From contig JADJUV010000001.1 of the NCBI GenBank assembly GCA_016716885.1, positions 62,001 through 126,000 on the forward strand: 64,000 nt of DNA, in the 5' to 3' direction. Position numbers and translations under genes: made by a program. This DNA comes from Candidatus Trichofilum aggregatum (GTDB taxonomy: Bacteria; Chloroflexota; Anaerolineae; Promineifilales; Promineifilaceae). Under the pieces are notes generated by a model that ran no database searches, had not been told where the DNA came from, and saw only the letters and a program-made list of their open reading frames with translations. Below are positions 18,408 through 28,452 of this stretch, piece after piece (position 1 is the first letter of the stretch; the number at the start of each line of letters is the position of its first letter).

Positions 18408-18863
18408 TTATCTACGCTTCGCCCCGGGCTTTGCCGTACTGGCACCAGGCTTTGGAACTTTTGCCCCATACTTAGACCGTGCTTTTCGACGACCATCAAC
18501 ACCAGTCGTATCGAGTGCACCGCGCACAATATGGTAGCGTACACCAGGCAAGTCCTTAACGCGGCCGCCACGCACAAGTACCACAGAGTGATCCTGCAAC
18601 GTATGACCTTCACCAGGAATGTAAGCGGTCACTTCTACCCCGTTTGACAAACGGACACGAGCAACTTTGCGCAGAGCCGAGTTAGGTTTCTTGGGGGTAG
18701 CGGTCTTCACTTGGGTACACACTCCCCGTTTCTGCGGCGCACCCTTGGGTTGACGAGTGCGCCGTTGTTTAAACACATTAAGAGTCCACTGCAACGCAGG
18801 TGCCGTGCTTTTCTTCGACTTCGGGGAACGTCCCTTGCGTATTAGCTGATTAATCGTTGGCAC
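18408..18863 (-). CDS. rpsL: 30S ribosomal protein S12
   Basis: Controls decoding fidelity. The 151 residues start MPTINQLIRKGRSPKSKKSTAPALQ and include TPKKPNSALRKVARVRLSNG, where streptomycin-resistance changes (the lysine of TPKKPNS) occur in other bacteria; here it is the wild-type lysine. GEGHTLQDHSVVLVRGGRVKDLPGVRYH follows. The C-terminal tail is longer than in E. coli. Promoter and leader hairpin lie upstream at 19063-19090 and 18928-18962. Confidence 0.97.
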   Translation of the reverse strand: MPTINQLIRKGRSPKSKKSTAPALQWTLNVFKQRRTRQPKGAPQKRGVCTQVKTATPKKPNSALRKVARVRLSNGVEVTAYIPGEGHTLQDHSVVLVRGGRVKDLPGVRYHIVRGALDTTGVDGRRKARSKYGAKVPKPGASTAKPGAKRR

Positions 18864-18927
18864 GCTTTGCTTTCTCCTTCCACTTCTCGTGATTCACGAA
18901 CTTTAGCAGTTACCTTAAGGCGACAAA

Positions 18928-18962
18928 ATGGAGGCCATCAATTCCTCATTGATGGCCTCCAT
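18928..18962 (-). promoter_or_regulatory. rpsL-operon leader hairpin (attenuator-like)
   Basis: A perfect 13-bp stem ATGGAGGCCATCA / TGATGGCCTCCAT with a 9-nt loop. On the minus strand it ends in TTTT. It lies between the rpsL promoter (19063-19090) and the rpsL start, 64 nt before the ATG, so it could stop rpsL-operon transcripts early; it could also simply end rpoB transcripts. Confidence 0.7.
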
Positions 18963-19062
18963 TCCAATGTTTGCCTATGCAATTGGCAATTTAATTCAGT
19001 TTCTATCTGTATTGATAGACTTAAATCTTATTGCCGGTGCGTTTTCAAGAGTACGAATGTAA

Positions 19063-19090
19063 AGTATAACACACGCGGGCTGCTTGTCAA
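19063..19090 (-). promoter_or_regulatory. Sigma-70-type promoter for the rpsL operon
   Basis: On the minus strand TTGACA (19090-19085), a 16-nt spacer and TATACT (19068-19063). The expected start near 19056 leaves a leader of about 190 nt before rpsL that contains the hairpin at 18928-18962. Confidence 0.75.
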
Positions 19091-19162
19091 AAATTTCGCC
19101 GAACGTGTGCCATATAGCTACATCACCTTGCATGTGATGAACATACTAAAAACAGAACCTGA

Positions 19163-22100
19163 CTAACCCCGGCTACGAGCCAAATCCATCAGCCCTGTAC
19201 CAGCATACTGTCGGTTCTTCTTATCATCGTCCTTACCAAAACGAATCACATCACCACTTTCAGTGACAGCCTCAACAACTAAACCAAGACTTTGGAGTTC
19301 CTTTTTACCAGCACTCGGAAAGAAGCTGGTATTCCAGGAGATTCAATTGGTTCGTCCTTGACAATAGATTCGTAAGTTTTGACCCGCCCTTGCACATCAT
19401 CGGACTTGACAGTAAGCAATTCTTGGAGCGTGTAAGCCGCACCATAGGCTTCCAGCGCCCATACTTCCATTTCACCAAAGCGCTGACCACCAAATTGAGC
19501 TTTACCACCCAGAGGCTGTTGAGTCACTAATGAGTATGGGCCTGTCGAACGGGCATGAGCCTTATCTTCAATAAGGTGGGCCAATTTAAGCATGTGTAAT
19601 ATGCCAGTGGTGACAGGTTGATGGAATGATTCACCAGACTTCCCGTCATATAACAATTCCTTACCTAGCACGGGTATTGGTTCACCTACTTCCAGAACCA
19701 ACCTTAGTTGCTTTTTCCCACACAGCTTCTGGAGTCTCGTCTGACGTGGGTGCCAATTCATCGGCCAACCCATGTTTTTCTACCATGAGCAGACTCCATT
19801 CACGCACACAGGCGGCGACCGCTAGCGGATTATAACGAGCATATTCAGATTCTTTAATGCCCTCAGGGAAAATGTCATCGGGATCATAACCACGATCACG
19901 CAACCATTCTTTTACGACAGATTGCCGAGCATAAAATTCATCCGTGGCCAGGCGTTCTTGATCATACGGTTTCTCGGCTAACCAGGCGGAAACGAAAAGA
20001 CGACACACTTCATTAGCATCAGCTAGATTCTGAGCGTCATAATTTATCTCTTCCAACCAATCCCAAGCCCACTCTGTCATTACTGCCCAAGCTCTATCTG
20101 TTAACCAAGCACGTGCTAGTTCTGCGGCAATATCATCTTCGTTAGCTCCGTCAAAAACTGGAGTAACTACCCGAAAACCAAGGCGTTTGGCTGCCCAACC
20201 TAAGTGAGTTTCTAAAACCTGCCCTAAGTTCATACGACCAGGAACACCCATGGGATTTAAGAGGATATCGACAGCACGACCATCTGGCAAGAAGGGCATA
20301 TCTTCTTCCGGCACAATCATGGAAATGACGCCCTTGTTTCCGTGACGACCAGCCATCTTATCACCCACGGAAATTTTACGCCGTTGAGCCACACTCACCC
20401 GCACCATCGTTTCCACGCCTGCTGGAAGATCGCGATCATGTTGACGGGTAAAGACCTGAACATCTACCACTTTGCCACGTGCCCCATGCGGCAGACGCAA
20501 GCTGGTATCTTTTACTTCACGGGCTTTATCACCAAAAATAGCACGGAGCAGTTTCTCTTCAGGTGTGAGTTCTTTTTCACCTTTAGGCGTGATTTTGCCT
20601 ACCAGAATGTCGTTTTCATTGACATCTGCGCCGACGCGAATAATGCCACGCTCATCCAGATCCTTGAGGGCATCTTCGCTCACATTCGGAATGTCATAAG
20701 TAATTTCTTCCGGCCCAAGTTTGGTATCACGGGCTTCCACTTCGTGCTTTTCAATATGCACGGAGGTGAAAAGATCATCACGTACCAATCGTTCGTTAAG
20801 AATGATAGCATCTTCGTAGTTGCCACCTTCCCAAGAAAGAAAAGCAACGACAACATCTTGACCTAAAGCCAGTTCACCATAGCGGGTTGAAGAACTATCC
20901 GCGAGAATATCGTCTTTATGAACAATCTGCCCCTTATAGACGACAGGCTGTTGATCAACTACAGTGCTTTGATTGGAGCGTTTGTATTTACGCAGAGCAT
21001 AGGTGACTGGGCCATTTTCGCCCACAACAACTATTGTGTCTCCACTTACGCTGATTACTTCACCATCCTCACGAGCAATAACAACCTGCCCAGAGTTACG
21101 TGCCGCCTGAAGTTCCATGCCAGTGCTGATAATCGGCACATCGGGGCGTATTAGAGGAACGGCCTGTCGCTGCATGTTCGATCCCATCAGAGCGCGGTTA
21201 GCGTCATCATGCTCCAAGAAAGGGATAAGAGAGGCAGAGACACCAACGATTTGTCGTGGCGCAACGTCCATGAAATCTATTCGCTCTACCGAGGAAAAGC
21301 GAAATTCTTGATTACGCCGAGCGGTAACACGTTCGCCTGTAAATTGCTGGCGATCATCCAAACCCGCGTTAGCCTGCGCAATAGTAAAGTGATCTTCTTC
21401 ATCCGCTGACATATAAAGAATTTCATTGGTCAGGAAAGGACGAACTTTGATTTCGGTAATGCCCGCGGCTTTGATTTGTTCAAAATCGGTTTCGGTTATG
21501 GTTTGGGTAGACTCAACGAGAATTTCGCCAGTCTCAGGGTGAACAATGTTGCCCATGGCGTCATGTCCAACAAGTTCGGGGCTATCGCCAGCTAGTTTGT
21601 TGAGGACACGACGATACGGAGTTTCTATGAACCCATATTTATTGACGCGACCATATGAAGCTAAACGACCAATCAACCCGATGTTTGGTCCTTCAGGTGT
21701 TTCGATGGGGCAGATACGACCATAATGACTGTGATGCACGTCACGAACTTCGAAGCCAGCCCGTTCCCGGCGTAAACCACCCGGACCCAAAGCAGATAAG
21801 GTGCGTTTATGGGTAAGCTCTGCCAGAGGGTTGGTTTGCTCCATGAACTGACTTAGTTGAGAGCTACCGAAGAATTCACGGACAGCCGCGACGACAGGAC
21901 GAATATTAATCAAGGTGACCGGTGTCACATTGTCACTTTCACGAATGGACATACGTTCTTTGACGACTCGTTCCATACGGCGCAGACCAACACGAAGCTT
22001 GGCCTGAAGCAATTCACCCACCGTTTTGACGCGGCGATTGCCTAAGTGGTCAATATCATCTGGTTTTTCCTGACCATTATTGATCAAGATCATCCGGCGT

Positions 22101-23083
22101 ACCAGATTAACAACATCGTGTTGGGTGAGTGTACGGTGGTTTAATGGAACGATGTTTTGTAAACCCAGACGTTTGTTTAATTTGTAACGACCAACGCTTG
22201 CTACATCGTAGCGGCGTTTGTCAAACAGTTGCTCGATCAAGTATTCGCGGGCGTTATCCAGGGTAGGAGGGTCGCCGGGGCGCATACGTTTGTAGAACTC
22301 GATAAGAGCTTGTTCTGATTGGGGGCGGTCTTGATCCCACGGCGGCTCTTGTTCGATGCTACCAGGAATGTAGCGGTGCTCACCGTTGGAATCTACATCA
22401 GCAAAAAGGGCCAAAAGTTCTTCATCTGTGCCCTGTTTAATGAGTTGGTTACCCAGACCATCATCTACGGCGGCTAGAGCACGCAGGAACATGGTAACGG
22501 GCACGGTACGTTTGCGATTGAATTTGACCGTAACGTAATCTGTTTTACGGGTTTCAAATTCCATCCAGGCACCACGGTCAGGGATGAGCTTACCCATAGC
22601 CAGAGGGCGACCAGTGGTGCGCTCTTCCTGTACCTCAAAATAAGCCCCTGGGGAGCGAATGAGCTGACTAACAACAACGCGCTCTGTACCATTGATGACA
22701 AAGGTACCGGCATTGGTCATCAGGGGGAAGTCGCCCATAAAAATATCTTGAACAATGGGCTGATCCTGATCATGACTGTAAAGGAGGGCCTGAACATATA
22801 AAGGGGCGGCAAAGCTCATATCCCGTTCTACACATTCTTCCACGCTGTATTTAGGTTCACCAAACCAATATTTGAGATTAAAGTCTTTAACTTCGGGCAG
22901 GGTGGATGGGAAGAAAAGCTTTAGATCACCATTGAAGCTGATGATGGGGGAAATTTCCTCGAAGAGTTCAGCTAACCCTTCCTTTACAAAGAGGTCGAAA
23001 GAATCTAACTGAACGTCAATCAGTTTGGGTAGTTCTAGTGGGTCTTTGCTACGGGCGTAACTTTTGATGGGAAGTCTAGCCAT
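19163..23083 (-). CDS. rpoB: RNA polymerase beta subunit (two frameshifts in this sequence)
   Basis: The 5'-most codons give MARLPIKSYARSKDPLELPKLIDVQLDSF. Family blocks run the whole length, including the rifampicin region (SSQLSQFMEQTNPLAELTHKRTLSALGPGGL), GDKMAGRHGNKGVIS, and the C-terminal GGKAQFGGQRFGEMEVWALEAYGAAYTLQELLTVKSDDV block. Two single-base shifts interrupt it: an extra base near 19698-19702 and a missing base in the T run 19302-19306. Their net effect is zero, and the restored protein is 1306 residues. No rpoC follows; rpsL is next. The start at 23083 (ATG) is preferred to a GTG 9 nt upstream on spacing from the ribosome site. Confidence 0.95.
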
Positions 23084-23154
23084 AAACGTCACTTGCTCCC
23101 TTGGGCAGACATGGGTTTCATGCCTGCAAACTCAAATTTAGCAATTCGGCAAAA

Positions 23155-23186
23155 AGGGGTGCAACGGACATGAGTGTTGCACCCCT
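23155..23186 (-). promoter_or_regulatory. rpoB leader hairpin (attenuator-like)
   Basis: A perfect 11-bp stem AGGGGTGCAAC / GTTGCACCCCT with a 10-nt loop, followed on the minus strand by five T. It lies between the rpoB promoter and its start, 71 nt before the ATG. Its placement closely copies that of the rpsL leader hairpin. Confidence 0.72.
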
Positions 23187-23276
23187 AAGGTTAACTCAGT
23201 TTAAACCTGGGTTTAAGAAATGTGGATTTCTCCTCTTCTTGCTTTACCATCCCTTTCAGTTGGTAAGCGAGGGAGG

Positions 23277-23305
23277 ATTATAACGAGTATGGCTCAGTGC
23301 GTCAA
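23277..23305 (-). promoter_or_regulatory. Sigma-70-type promoter for rpoB
   Basis: On the minus strand TTGACG (23305-23300), a 17-nt spacer and a perfect TATAAT (23282-23277). It overlaps the last codons of the upstream glycosyltransferase gene and gives a leader of about 185 nt. Confidence 0.82.
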
Positions 23306-24547
23306 GCTCCGATATAAGTTGACGATTTGTTCGCTGGCGGTTTGCCAACTGTAGTGCGCGGCCGCACGCTGGCGCAATTGTTGGCCTAATATTGTTTGGC
23401 GGGCTGGCTCCTCTATCAGTTCCCGAATGGCTTCAGCCAAACTGAGCACATCTCCCTCTGGCGCATAAATACCCAACTCAGCCAAATATTCGCGATGGAC
23501 AGGCGTATCATAGGCCACAATGGGTTGAGCCATAGCCATGTAATTGAGCACCTTGCCGCTCCCCTCAGTTTTGGACATTTTGGCCGAAACGGCTATGTCA
23601 CCAAGGGAGAGGAAGTGGGGGGCGCTTTCATAGGGCACTTTGCCGGTAAAAGTAACCAAGTCTGTGACTCCTAAGGCGTGAGCCATCGCCCGATAGCGTT
23701 CGACATGGGGAAAACCCATAATGAGGAAATGAACAGGCAAGCCGCTTTTTTTGAGATGCGCGGCCGCGTGCAGTAAATGGTGCGTTCCCTGATAATCAGC
23801 CAAAAGGCCCAGATAAGCGACCACAGGGCGATTCAGGGGGATGCCGAGGTGTTGTTTGAGGACGGTCCTGTCAGTTTGTGTGAAGCGGGCGGGGTCGAAC
23901 CGGGTAATATCTACGCAATCGGGCAGGGGGTGGATGCTCTGCGGCCGCACGGCAAATTCGTTTTTTAGCAAGTCTACCGAATGGAGCGAACTGGTCAAGG
24001 TGATTTGAGGTAACTGACAGATGTATTTTTCCAAGCGGTGGACAACACGATAGAAAAAGCTATTTAGCTTAAGAAAACCATGATCTAGCATCTCACTACT
24101 GAGGCTACCTTGAAAATCAAACACCAAGGGCACGCGGAAAAGGCGAGCCAGAACGCCCCCAATAAGCGTACCTTCGTGCATGTGCCCATGAATGACATCG
24201 GGACGCACCTTCCAGGCAACTTGCAGGGCTTTAAGAGAGAGGCTTACATCAAAAGCGAGTTTGTGACGCGATGAGCCAACTTCATATTCGGAATGCCAGA
24301 GCAAACGGCCCGTGCGGTGAATATCCAAACCCGGCACGTCGTTCCCTTTGTAATAGGTAACGATGGTGACATGATGACCCAACCGTTGTAGGGCCAGGGT
24401 TTCTTCCAGGATACGCACGTGTCCCCCATAATCGGCAAAGAAGGATGTGGGGGTTACCATGAGAATGCGCAACGGACGGGTGGCCGCGGCCGCGACGGTG
24501 GCACGGTCACGTTGGGGTTGGTTATTTGTTTCAGAGAGGGAAATCAT
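23294..24547 (-). CDS. GT4-family glycosyltransferase
   Basis: A GT-B fold glycosyltransferase, probably acting on a lipid or polysaccharide acceptor at the membrane face; the substrate is unknown. The N-terminal domain starts RILMVTPTSFFADYGGHVRILEETLALQRLGHHVTIVT, and the C-terminal nucleotide-sugar domain carries RPVVAYLGLLADYQG and the EGSGKVLNYMAMAQPIVAYD signature of GT4. The start at 24547 (MISLSETNNQ) is chosen because a longer frame would run into the preceding gene. It lies 28 nt after that gene. Three GCGGCCGC octamers fall inside it. Confidence 0.85.
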   Translation of the reverse strand: MISLSETNNQPQRDRATVAAAATRPLRILMVTPTSFFADYGGHVRILEETLALQRLGHHVTIVTYYKGNDVPGLDIHRTGRLLWHSEYEVGSSRHKLAFDVSLSLKALQVAWKVRPDVIHGHMHEGTLIGGVLARLFRVPLVFDFQGSLSSEMLDHGFLKLNSFFYRVVHRLEKYICQLPQITLTSSLHSVDLLKNEFAVRPQSIHPLPDCVDITRFDPARFTQTDRTVLKQHLGIPLNRPVVAYLGLLADYQGTHHLLHAAAHLKKSGLPVHFLIMGFPHVERYRAMAHALGVTDLVTFTGKVPYESAPHFLSLGDIAVSAKMSKTEGSGKVLNYMAMAQPIVAYDTPVHREYLAELGIYAPEGDVLSLAEAIRELIEEPARQTILGQQLRQRAAAHYSWQTASEQIVNLYRSLTH

Positions 24548-24575
24548 AGCAGGGTAAAATCGAGGCCAATTTTGG

Positions 24576-25541
24576 TCAGCTTTTGCGCTTGAAGGTGAAG
24601 AGCTGGCGAAGGAAATTGCGATCATCCATTTCATCTAACAAACTCGGTTCACCGGTATTGGCCACAGTCCGTTGGCTAAGCCAATGGGTGCGGGTTTGGT
24701 TTAACTGGGTAAGGTAAATTTGCAGGGCAGACTGATCTTCCTGCGCCACCCATTGACGTATCTGTTTTAACTGGTTTTGTAAATTGTCTAATAGAGGTAA
24801 AACCCCCCGCTTATTCTGTCCCACCATCCAGGTTACTTCCGAGCCGTGACTCAGCACGTTGGTCGTGCTGGCAAATGTGGCTCCGGCAAAACGGCCAATA
24901 TCGGCCCAGCCTTCGGACTGGCTGGCAGTGCGAAAGAGCGCGGCCGCGGTGAGAATAGGCAATAGTTCGGTAATTTGTACCAGACCATCATATTCCATGG
25001 GATCAGCAAAGACGGGTTCGGCACCCAGCAGACGACCAAAAGCGATGGCCTGATCTAATGTTTCCTGGCTGGTTGTAGGATGAGCAACCAGGCAGAAATG
25101 GCTATCTGTGAAGAGGTCAGACGTCGCGGCCGCGTTAGAGACCGCTCCTTCATCTAAACGGGCAGCGGCCAATAATGGGGCCACCCCGATAAATTTGGGC
25201 GTTTTTAGATGGGTGTGAGCCAATTGGTAGGCGGGGGTTTTGAGGCGAGAAAAATCCAGAACGAGGGTTTGCGGCCGCAAACGAGAGCCTATTTCACGGT
25301 ACAGATTCTCCAGATCATTGAGCGGCCAATCAATAAGCAATACATCCGTTTCAGGCAAGGTTTCACGCCAGGCTTTAGGGGCTTGGTCCAGCGCATCGAG
25401 AGTCAGAGCCAGTTTGACATCCGCCTCAGATGGGGTGTGACCCACAACAACGCCCTGGCCTTGTAGAAGCTGACGGAGCACCAGACCTATGGAGAGGGTC
25501 GTGCGGGTAAAACCTAAAAGGGTGACGTGGCGGACTTGCAT
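24576..25541 (-). CDS. Prephenate-dehydrogenase-like protein
   Basis: 321 residues. The N-terminus (VTLLGFTRTTLSIGLVLRQLLQG) resembles a Rossmann dinucleotide-binding domain, but the usual GxGxxG is degenerate (LGFTRTTLS). The C-terminal helical part has features of the TyrA/prephenate dehydrogenase family, for example EYDGLVQITELLPILTAAALF and a gap-filling helix bundle. With the nucleotide loop changed, it may not be an active tyrosine-biosynthesis enzyme. No other aromatic-pathway gene is nearby. Family membership is moderate; activity is uncertain. Confidence 0.6.
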   Translation of the reverse strand: MQVRHVTLLGFTRTTLSIGLVLRQLLQGQGVVVGHTPSEADVKLALTLDALDQAPKAWRETLPETDVLLIDWPLNDLENLYREIGSRLRPQTLVLDFSRLKTPAYQLAHTHLKTPKFIGVAPLLAAARLDEGAVSNAAATSDLFTDSHFCLVAHPTTSQETLDQAIAFGRLLGAEPVFADPMEYDGLVQITELLPILTAAALFRTASQSEGWADIGRFAGATFASTTNVLSHGSEVTWMVGQNKRGVLPLLDNLQNQLKQIRQWVAQEDQSALQIYLTQLNQTRTHWLSQRTVANTGEPSLLDEMDDRNFLRQLFTFKRKS

Positions 25542-25574
25542 AAGCGTGGTTTATACCATTCTGTAACCCAATTT

Positions 25575-26105
25575 TCAATTTTGATCGTCAGCCCATTGCA
25601 GTAAACGCAATAGCTCATTTTCCAGTGTCGCGGCCGCGTCAGCAGGCAGCACATCCTGGTGACGGCGAATCAGGGCGACAGTAAGGGCATCACTGCTTAT
25701 TGCTTCAGCCATGTCGGCGCCCCAGGCGGGGTGATTGATCCGGACAACAATCCCTTTCCGCCAGCCAGATGGCTTCCCCTGCCCCCATTGGGTATACATT
25801 CGTTTACCCATCACCATACCCACAACAATGAATACCCTGTCCCACCAATGAAGCCGCACCCGGGTTTTGCCAATATCATGCAGGAGCGCGGCCGCGAGCA
25901 AGGCCCGATTATCATCCCGTCGGGTCCGCACTAATTGCATGACCCGGTAACTATGATTTTGATCACTCGGCAAGAATTGGTAGAAAAGGGATTGTTCAGG
26001 GGGGGAAAGAATGGCCGCGATATCTTGCTGGCAGGCTACAGATAATGGTCGCGCAACCACCATCTGCCCCAGTTGCCACAGACGATATGACACTCTTGAC
26101 CACAT
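25575..26105 (-). CDS. HD-domain phosphohydrolase
   Basis: A 176-residue HD-family protein. Metal-binding residues are visible: H51 (NHSYRVMQL), the HD pair H76-D77 in AALLHDIGK, and a later histidine in AWGADMAEA-flanking NHPAWGAD. Such domains hydrolyse nucleotides or cyclic dinucleotides, but this sequence does not identify the substrate. It is 6 nt from the M50 protease gene and probably co-transcribed with the downstream prephenate-dehydrogenase-like gene. Confidence 0.75.
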   Translation of the reverse strand: MWSRVSYRLWQLGQMVVARPLSVACQQDIAAILSPPEQSLFYQFLPSDQNHSYRVMQLVRTRRDDNRALLAAALLHDIGKTRVRLHWWDRVFIVVGMVMGKRMYTQWGQGKPSGWRKGIVVRINHPAWGADMAEAISSDALTVALIRRHQDVLPADAAATLENELLRLLQWADDQN

Positions 26106-26111
26106 CTAGGA

Positions 26112-26786
26112 TCAACGTCCCGACAACAAAGACACTAATTGTGATGTCATACCAAATATGGGGGATAACACATCAATACCCAAACGCGGCAATAAGAAAA
26201 ACAGCAGAAGAAACGGTAAAAAACCAAGACGCAGCAAATCATCGAGACGGTAAGATAGCTCTACCGGCAATAAACCCCGTAATATCCAAAATCCATCTAA
26301 CGGCGGTATGGGCAACAAATTGAAACACATCAACAAGATATTCCAGAAAGTTCCCATATAAAGCAATAATTGCGCATTTTGCCATATGAGCTGGGGCACA
26401 GCATCTTGCCAATAAGCCGCCAGAGGTGAAACGTAAAGCAGGCGATAAGGAATAGCAAACAGGATGGCCATAATAAGATTACTGGCTGGTCCTGCCAGGG
26501 CCACCAGGGCATGAGAGGCACGGGGGTTGCCCCTCAACAAATTGGGGTTGATGGGCGTTGTGGCCCACCCAAACCCGAAAATAATGACGAGCGCCAAACC
26601 AAGAGCGCTCAGGTGAGGGATAGGATTTAAGGTAATACGACCCTGATTCCGGGGGGTCGGATCACCCAAATAATCTGCTACCAACGCATGACCTAACTCG
26701 TGATAGGCAAAAGCGAAGAAAACGACAATAACAAAAGCGACAAAAGCAGCAGGTTCAACTGTACCAGCAAGAAGTTGTAATAACAT
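26112..26786 (-). CDS. Site-2 protease family (M50) membrane metalloprotease
   Basis: A membrane protein of 224 residues with about five to six hydrophobic segments. The zinc motif H29-E-L-G-H33 lies in the first long segment (FFAFAYHELGHALVADYLGD), and the third ligand region is NLLPIPPLDGFWIL. Small M50 proteins of this type cleave membrane-embedded substrates; the target is unknown. It has no PDZ domain. The gene is the first in a short minus-strand run with the HD protein. Confidence 0.85.
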   Translation of the reverse strand: MLLQLLAGTVEPAAFVAFVIVVFFAFAYHELGHALVADYLGDPTPRNQGRITLNPIPHLSALGLALVIIFGFGWATTPINPNLLRGNPRASHALVALAGPASNLIMAILFAIPYRLLYVSPLAAYWQDAVPQLIWQNAQLLLYMGTFWNILLMCFNLLPIPPLDGFWILRGLLPVELSYRLDDLLRLGFLPFLLLFFLLPRLGIDVLSPIFGMTSQLVSLLSGR

Positions 26787-26960
26787 AACTCGTTCCTAAG
26801 GGCGAAGATGGGTAATCGTAACCTGTTTTTTTATGCCTGAGCCAACCTCTAACGTCTTAACAAAAAACGATGAAGGATGTGGATGTCGGCGAAATCAACA
26901 ACCTTCGACAAGCTAAGGTCGCGCAGTTCCCCAATAGGGGAAGATACCAGTCCAGACAAC

Positions 26961-26997
26961 AAAAAAGGCGTCCCTCAAAAGAGAGACGCCTTTCGTT
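26961..26997 (-). terminator. Intrinsic terminator of the surface-protein gene
   Basis: The inverted repeat AAAGGCGTC / GACGCCTTT (26964-26993), followed on the minus strand by six T. It lies 20 nt past the stop of the surface-protein gene ending at 27017. Confidence 0.8.
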
Positions 26998-27016
26998 TAA
27001 CGGCAAATTGTTTTAT

Positions 27017-28141
27017 TTAGTTCTGGTTACGACGACGCAGAACCATGGCGCCGGCCAATAAAGCCAGAACCATCAACGAAGCGACTGGGAGCAACCAGGC
27101 CATGGAACCATTACCACCAAAGGTGGTCAGGGCGACATCGGTGGGTTGACCCGTTACGGTGGCACTGGCAGTACCAGAGGTAATGACGGACGTACCAGAA
27201 ACCCAAGCTGTCCAGGTCATGACGTTGGTTACAGATTCCTCATTAAATAAGGCATCTACAGTGAAGGAGAAGTAATCTCCAGGGGCCAGGGCGTAACCGG
27301 TTGTCGGCAAAACCATACCCAATTGGTCATCCATAACCATATGAGCTGTGTAGGTAACGTTGCCGGTGTTGGTGATCTGATAGCAGTAGGTCACCATTGA
27401 ATTGTAGTCAGCGGTGATGTTGTTGCTTGTGCCACAACTGCCATCGGTGCTGGCGGTTTTTTCAACGGAGACGGAACGGGCGGCGTCTACGATGGAGATG
27501 TCATCGTAATACATAGTTGAAGCACCATTACCGAACAGGTCAATGGTATCAATATTGAGTGCTCCGCCACCACTGGCGCCATCGGTCCAGCTACCCTGGG
27601 CAAATTGCACGCCATTGTAGTAAATGGTTTGTTGGTCAACGGCAGGATTCAAGTCCACATGAACCCGTAGTTCAACCCATTGATCCTCAAGCAACGTAGT
27701 CGTGGTCCCGAAATCAACAGCGCTAACAAGATTGGTAGACGCATTGAAAAGGATTTGTGTAGACCAGTTGTTTGTACCAAGGTCGGCGTAGGTGTTCAAA
27801 ACAATGAAGTATTGTTCACCCGTCATTGCGGACGGCACATATGTCCAGGCAGTGATGTCATAAACACCACCCGCACCATACCCGGTGAATTCGCGAACAG
27901 CGTCAGCGGCTGGCCCAATAGCCACAGAATTGGGACCGCTATGAGCCTGGGCATTAGAGACTGTGCCCGCGGCCGCGGGGGTGTTGTCCCAGCCTTTCCA
28001 ACCACCGACACCCTGCAAGACTGTGCCATTGGCATAAGAATCGAAGTTGTCAAACCAGAATGGTGAGGCAAAGGCTACGGTAGCAACAACTAGGGCCAAT
28101 ATGGCTACGATAACGGCAAGTAATACAAATTTTCGCTTCAT
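27017..28141 (-). CDS. Secreted surface protein with C-terminal membrane anchor
   Basis: 374 residues. A Sec signal peptide covers about residues 1-26 (KRKFVLLAVIVAILALVVATVAFAS). Residues 27-230 form a LamG/concanavalin-like beta domain with an FDNFDSYANGT start and AHSGPNSVAIG. Residues 235-330 resemble a DUF11-type repeat (VEKTASTDGS, YCYQITNTGNVTYTA). The tail is tripartite: PTDVALTTFGG, a hydrophobic stretch and RRRNQN, similar in layout to a sorting signal. AGGAGG lies 6 nt before the ATG. The substrate is unknown; a cell-surface or matrix role is inferred. Confidence 0.75.
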   Translation of the reverse strand: MKRKFVLLAVIVAILALVVATVAFASPFWFDNFDSYANGTVLQGVGGWKGWDNTPAAAGTVSNAQAHSGPNSVAIGPAADAVREFTGYGAGGVYDITAWTYVPSAMTGEQYFIVLNTYADLGTNNWSTQILFNASTNLVSAVDFGTTTTLLEDQWVELRVHVDLNPAVDQQTIYYNGVQFAQGSWTDGASGGGALNIDTIDLFGNGASTMYYDDISIVDAARSVSVEKTASTDGSCGTSNNITADYNSMVTYCYQITNTGNVTYTAHMVMDDQLGMVLPTTGYALAPGDYFSFTVDALFNEESVTNVMTWTAWVSGTSVITSGTASATVTGQPTDVALTTFGGNGSMAWLLPVASLMVLALLAGAMVLRRRNQN

Positions 28142-28169
28142 GACTTCCTCCTAAATAAGGGTTTAATAG

Positions 28170-28222
28170 GTGGCTGATTTTTTGTTTGGCTCCCTTCAAT
28201 TTAGGGCAAATTTGTCAGCCAC
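28170..28222 (-). promoter_or_regulatory. Structured 5' leader of the surface-protein gene
   Basis: The inverted repeat GTGGCTGA / TCAGCCAC encloses 37 nt with an inner CCCT...AGGG pairing. It lies 29 nt before the start of the minus-strand surface protein and is inside its leader. It does not match a riboswitch class I recognise. The rest of the 311-bp divergent region (28142-28452) contains a TATAAT at 28352-28357 facing the DUF951 gene and no gene. Confidence 0.45.
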
Positions 28223-28452
28223 TACATAACGTGGGTCTTAAGTACTATTTTACACCATAAAGCAATTAATCCAAATCTCATCTGGTAATTATGTGCCGTT
28301 AATGTGTCCTGTAAGATTATCGGTATTTCCTCTTCTAACCCGGGCAGGTGATATAATCAAATAACTTTGTAGAGTAGGCTCAATATGAATCAATTTTTTG
28401 CCCTAACAAATGGGGTGGATTCCTAAAGAGGCTGAATTATTGAGAAAGACAT

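Noticed and set aside
28142..28452. A known riboswitch in the divergent region.
   Set aside because: No match to c-di-GMP, preQ1, SAM or cobalamin consensus could be made by eye.
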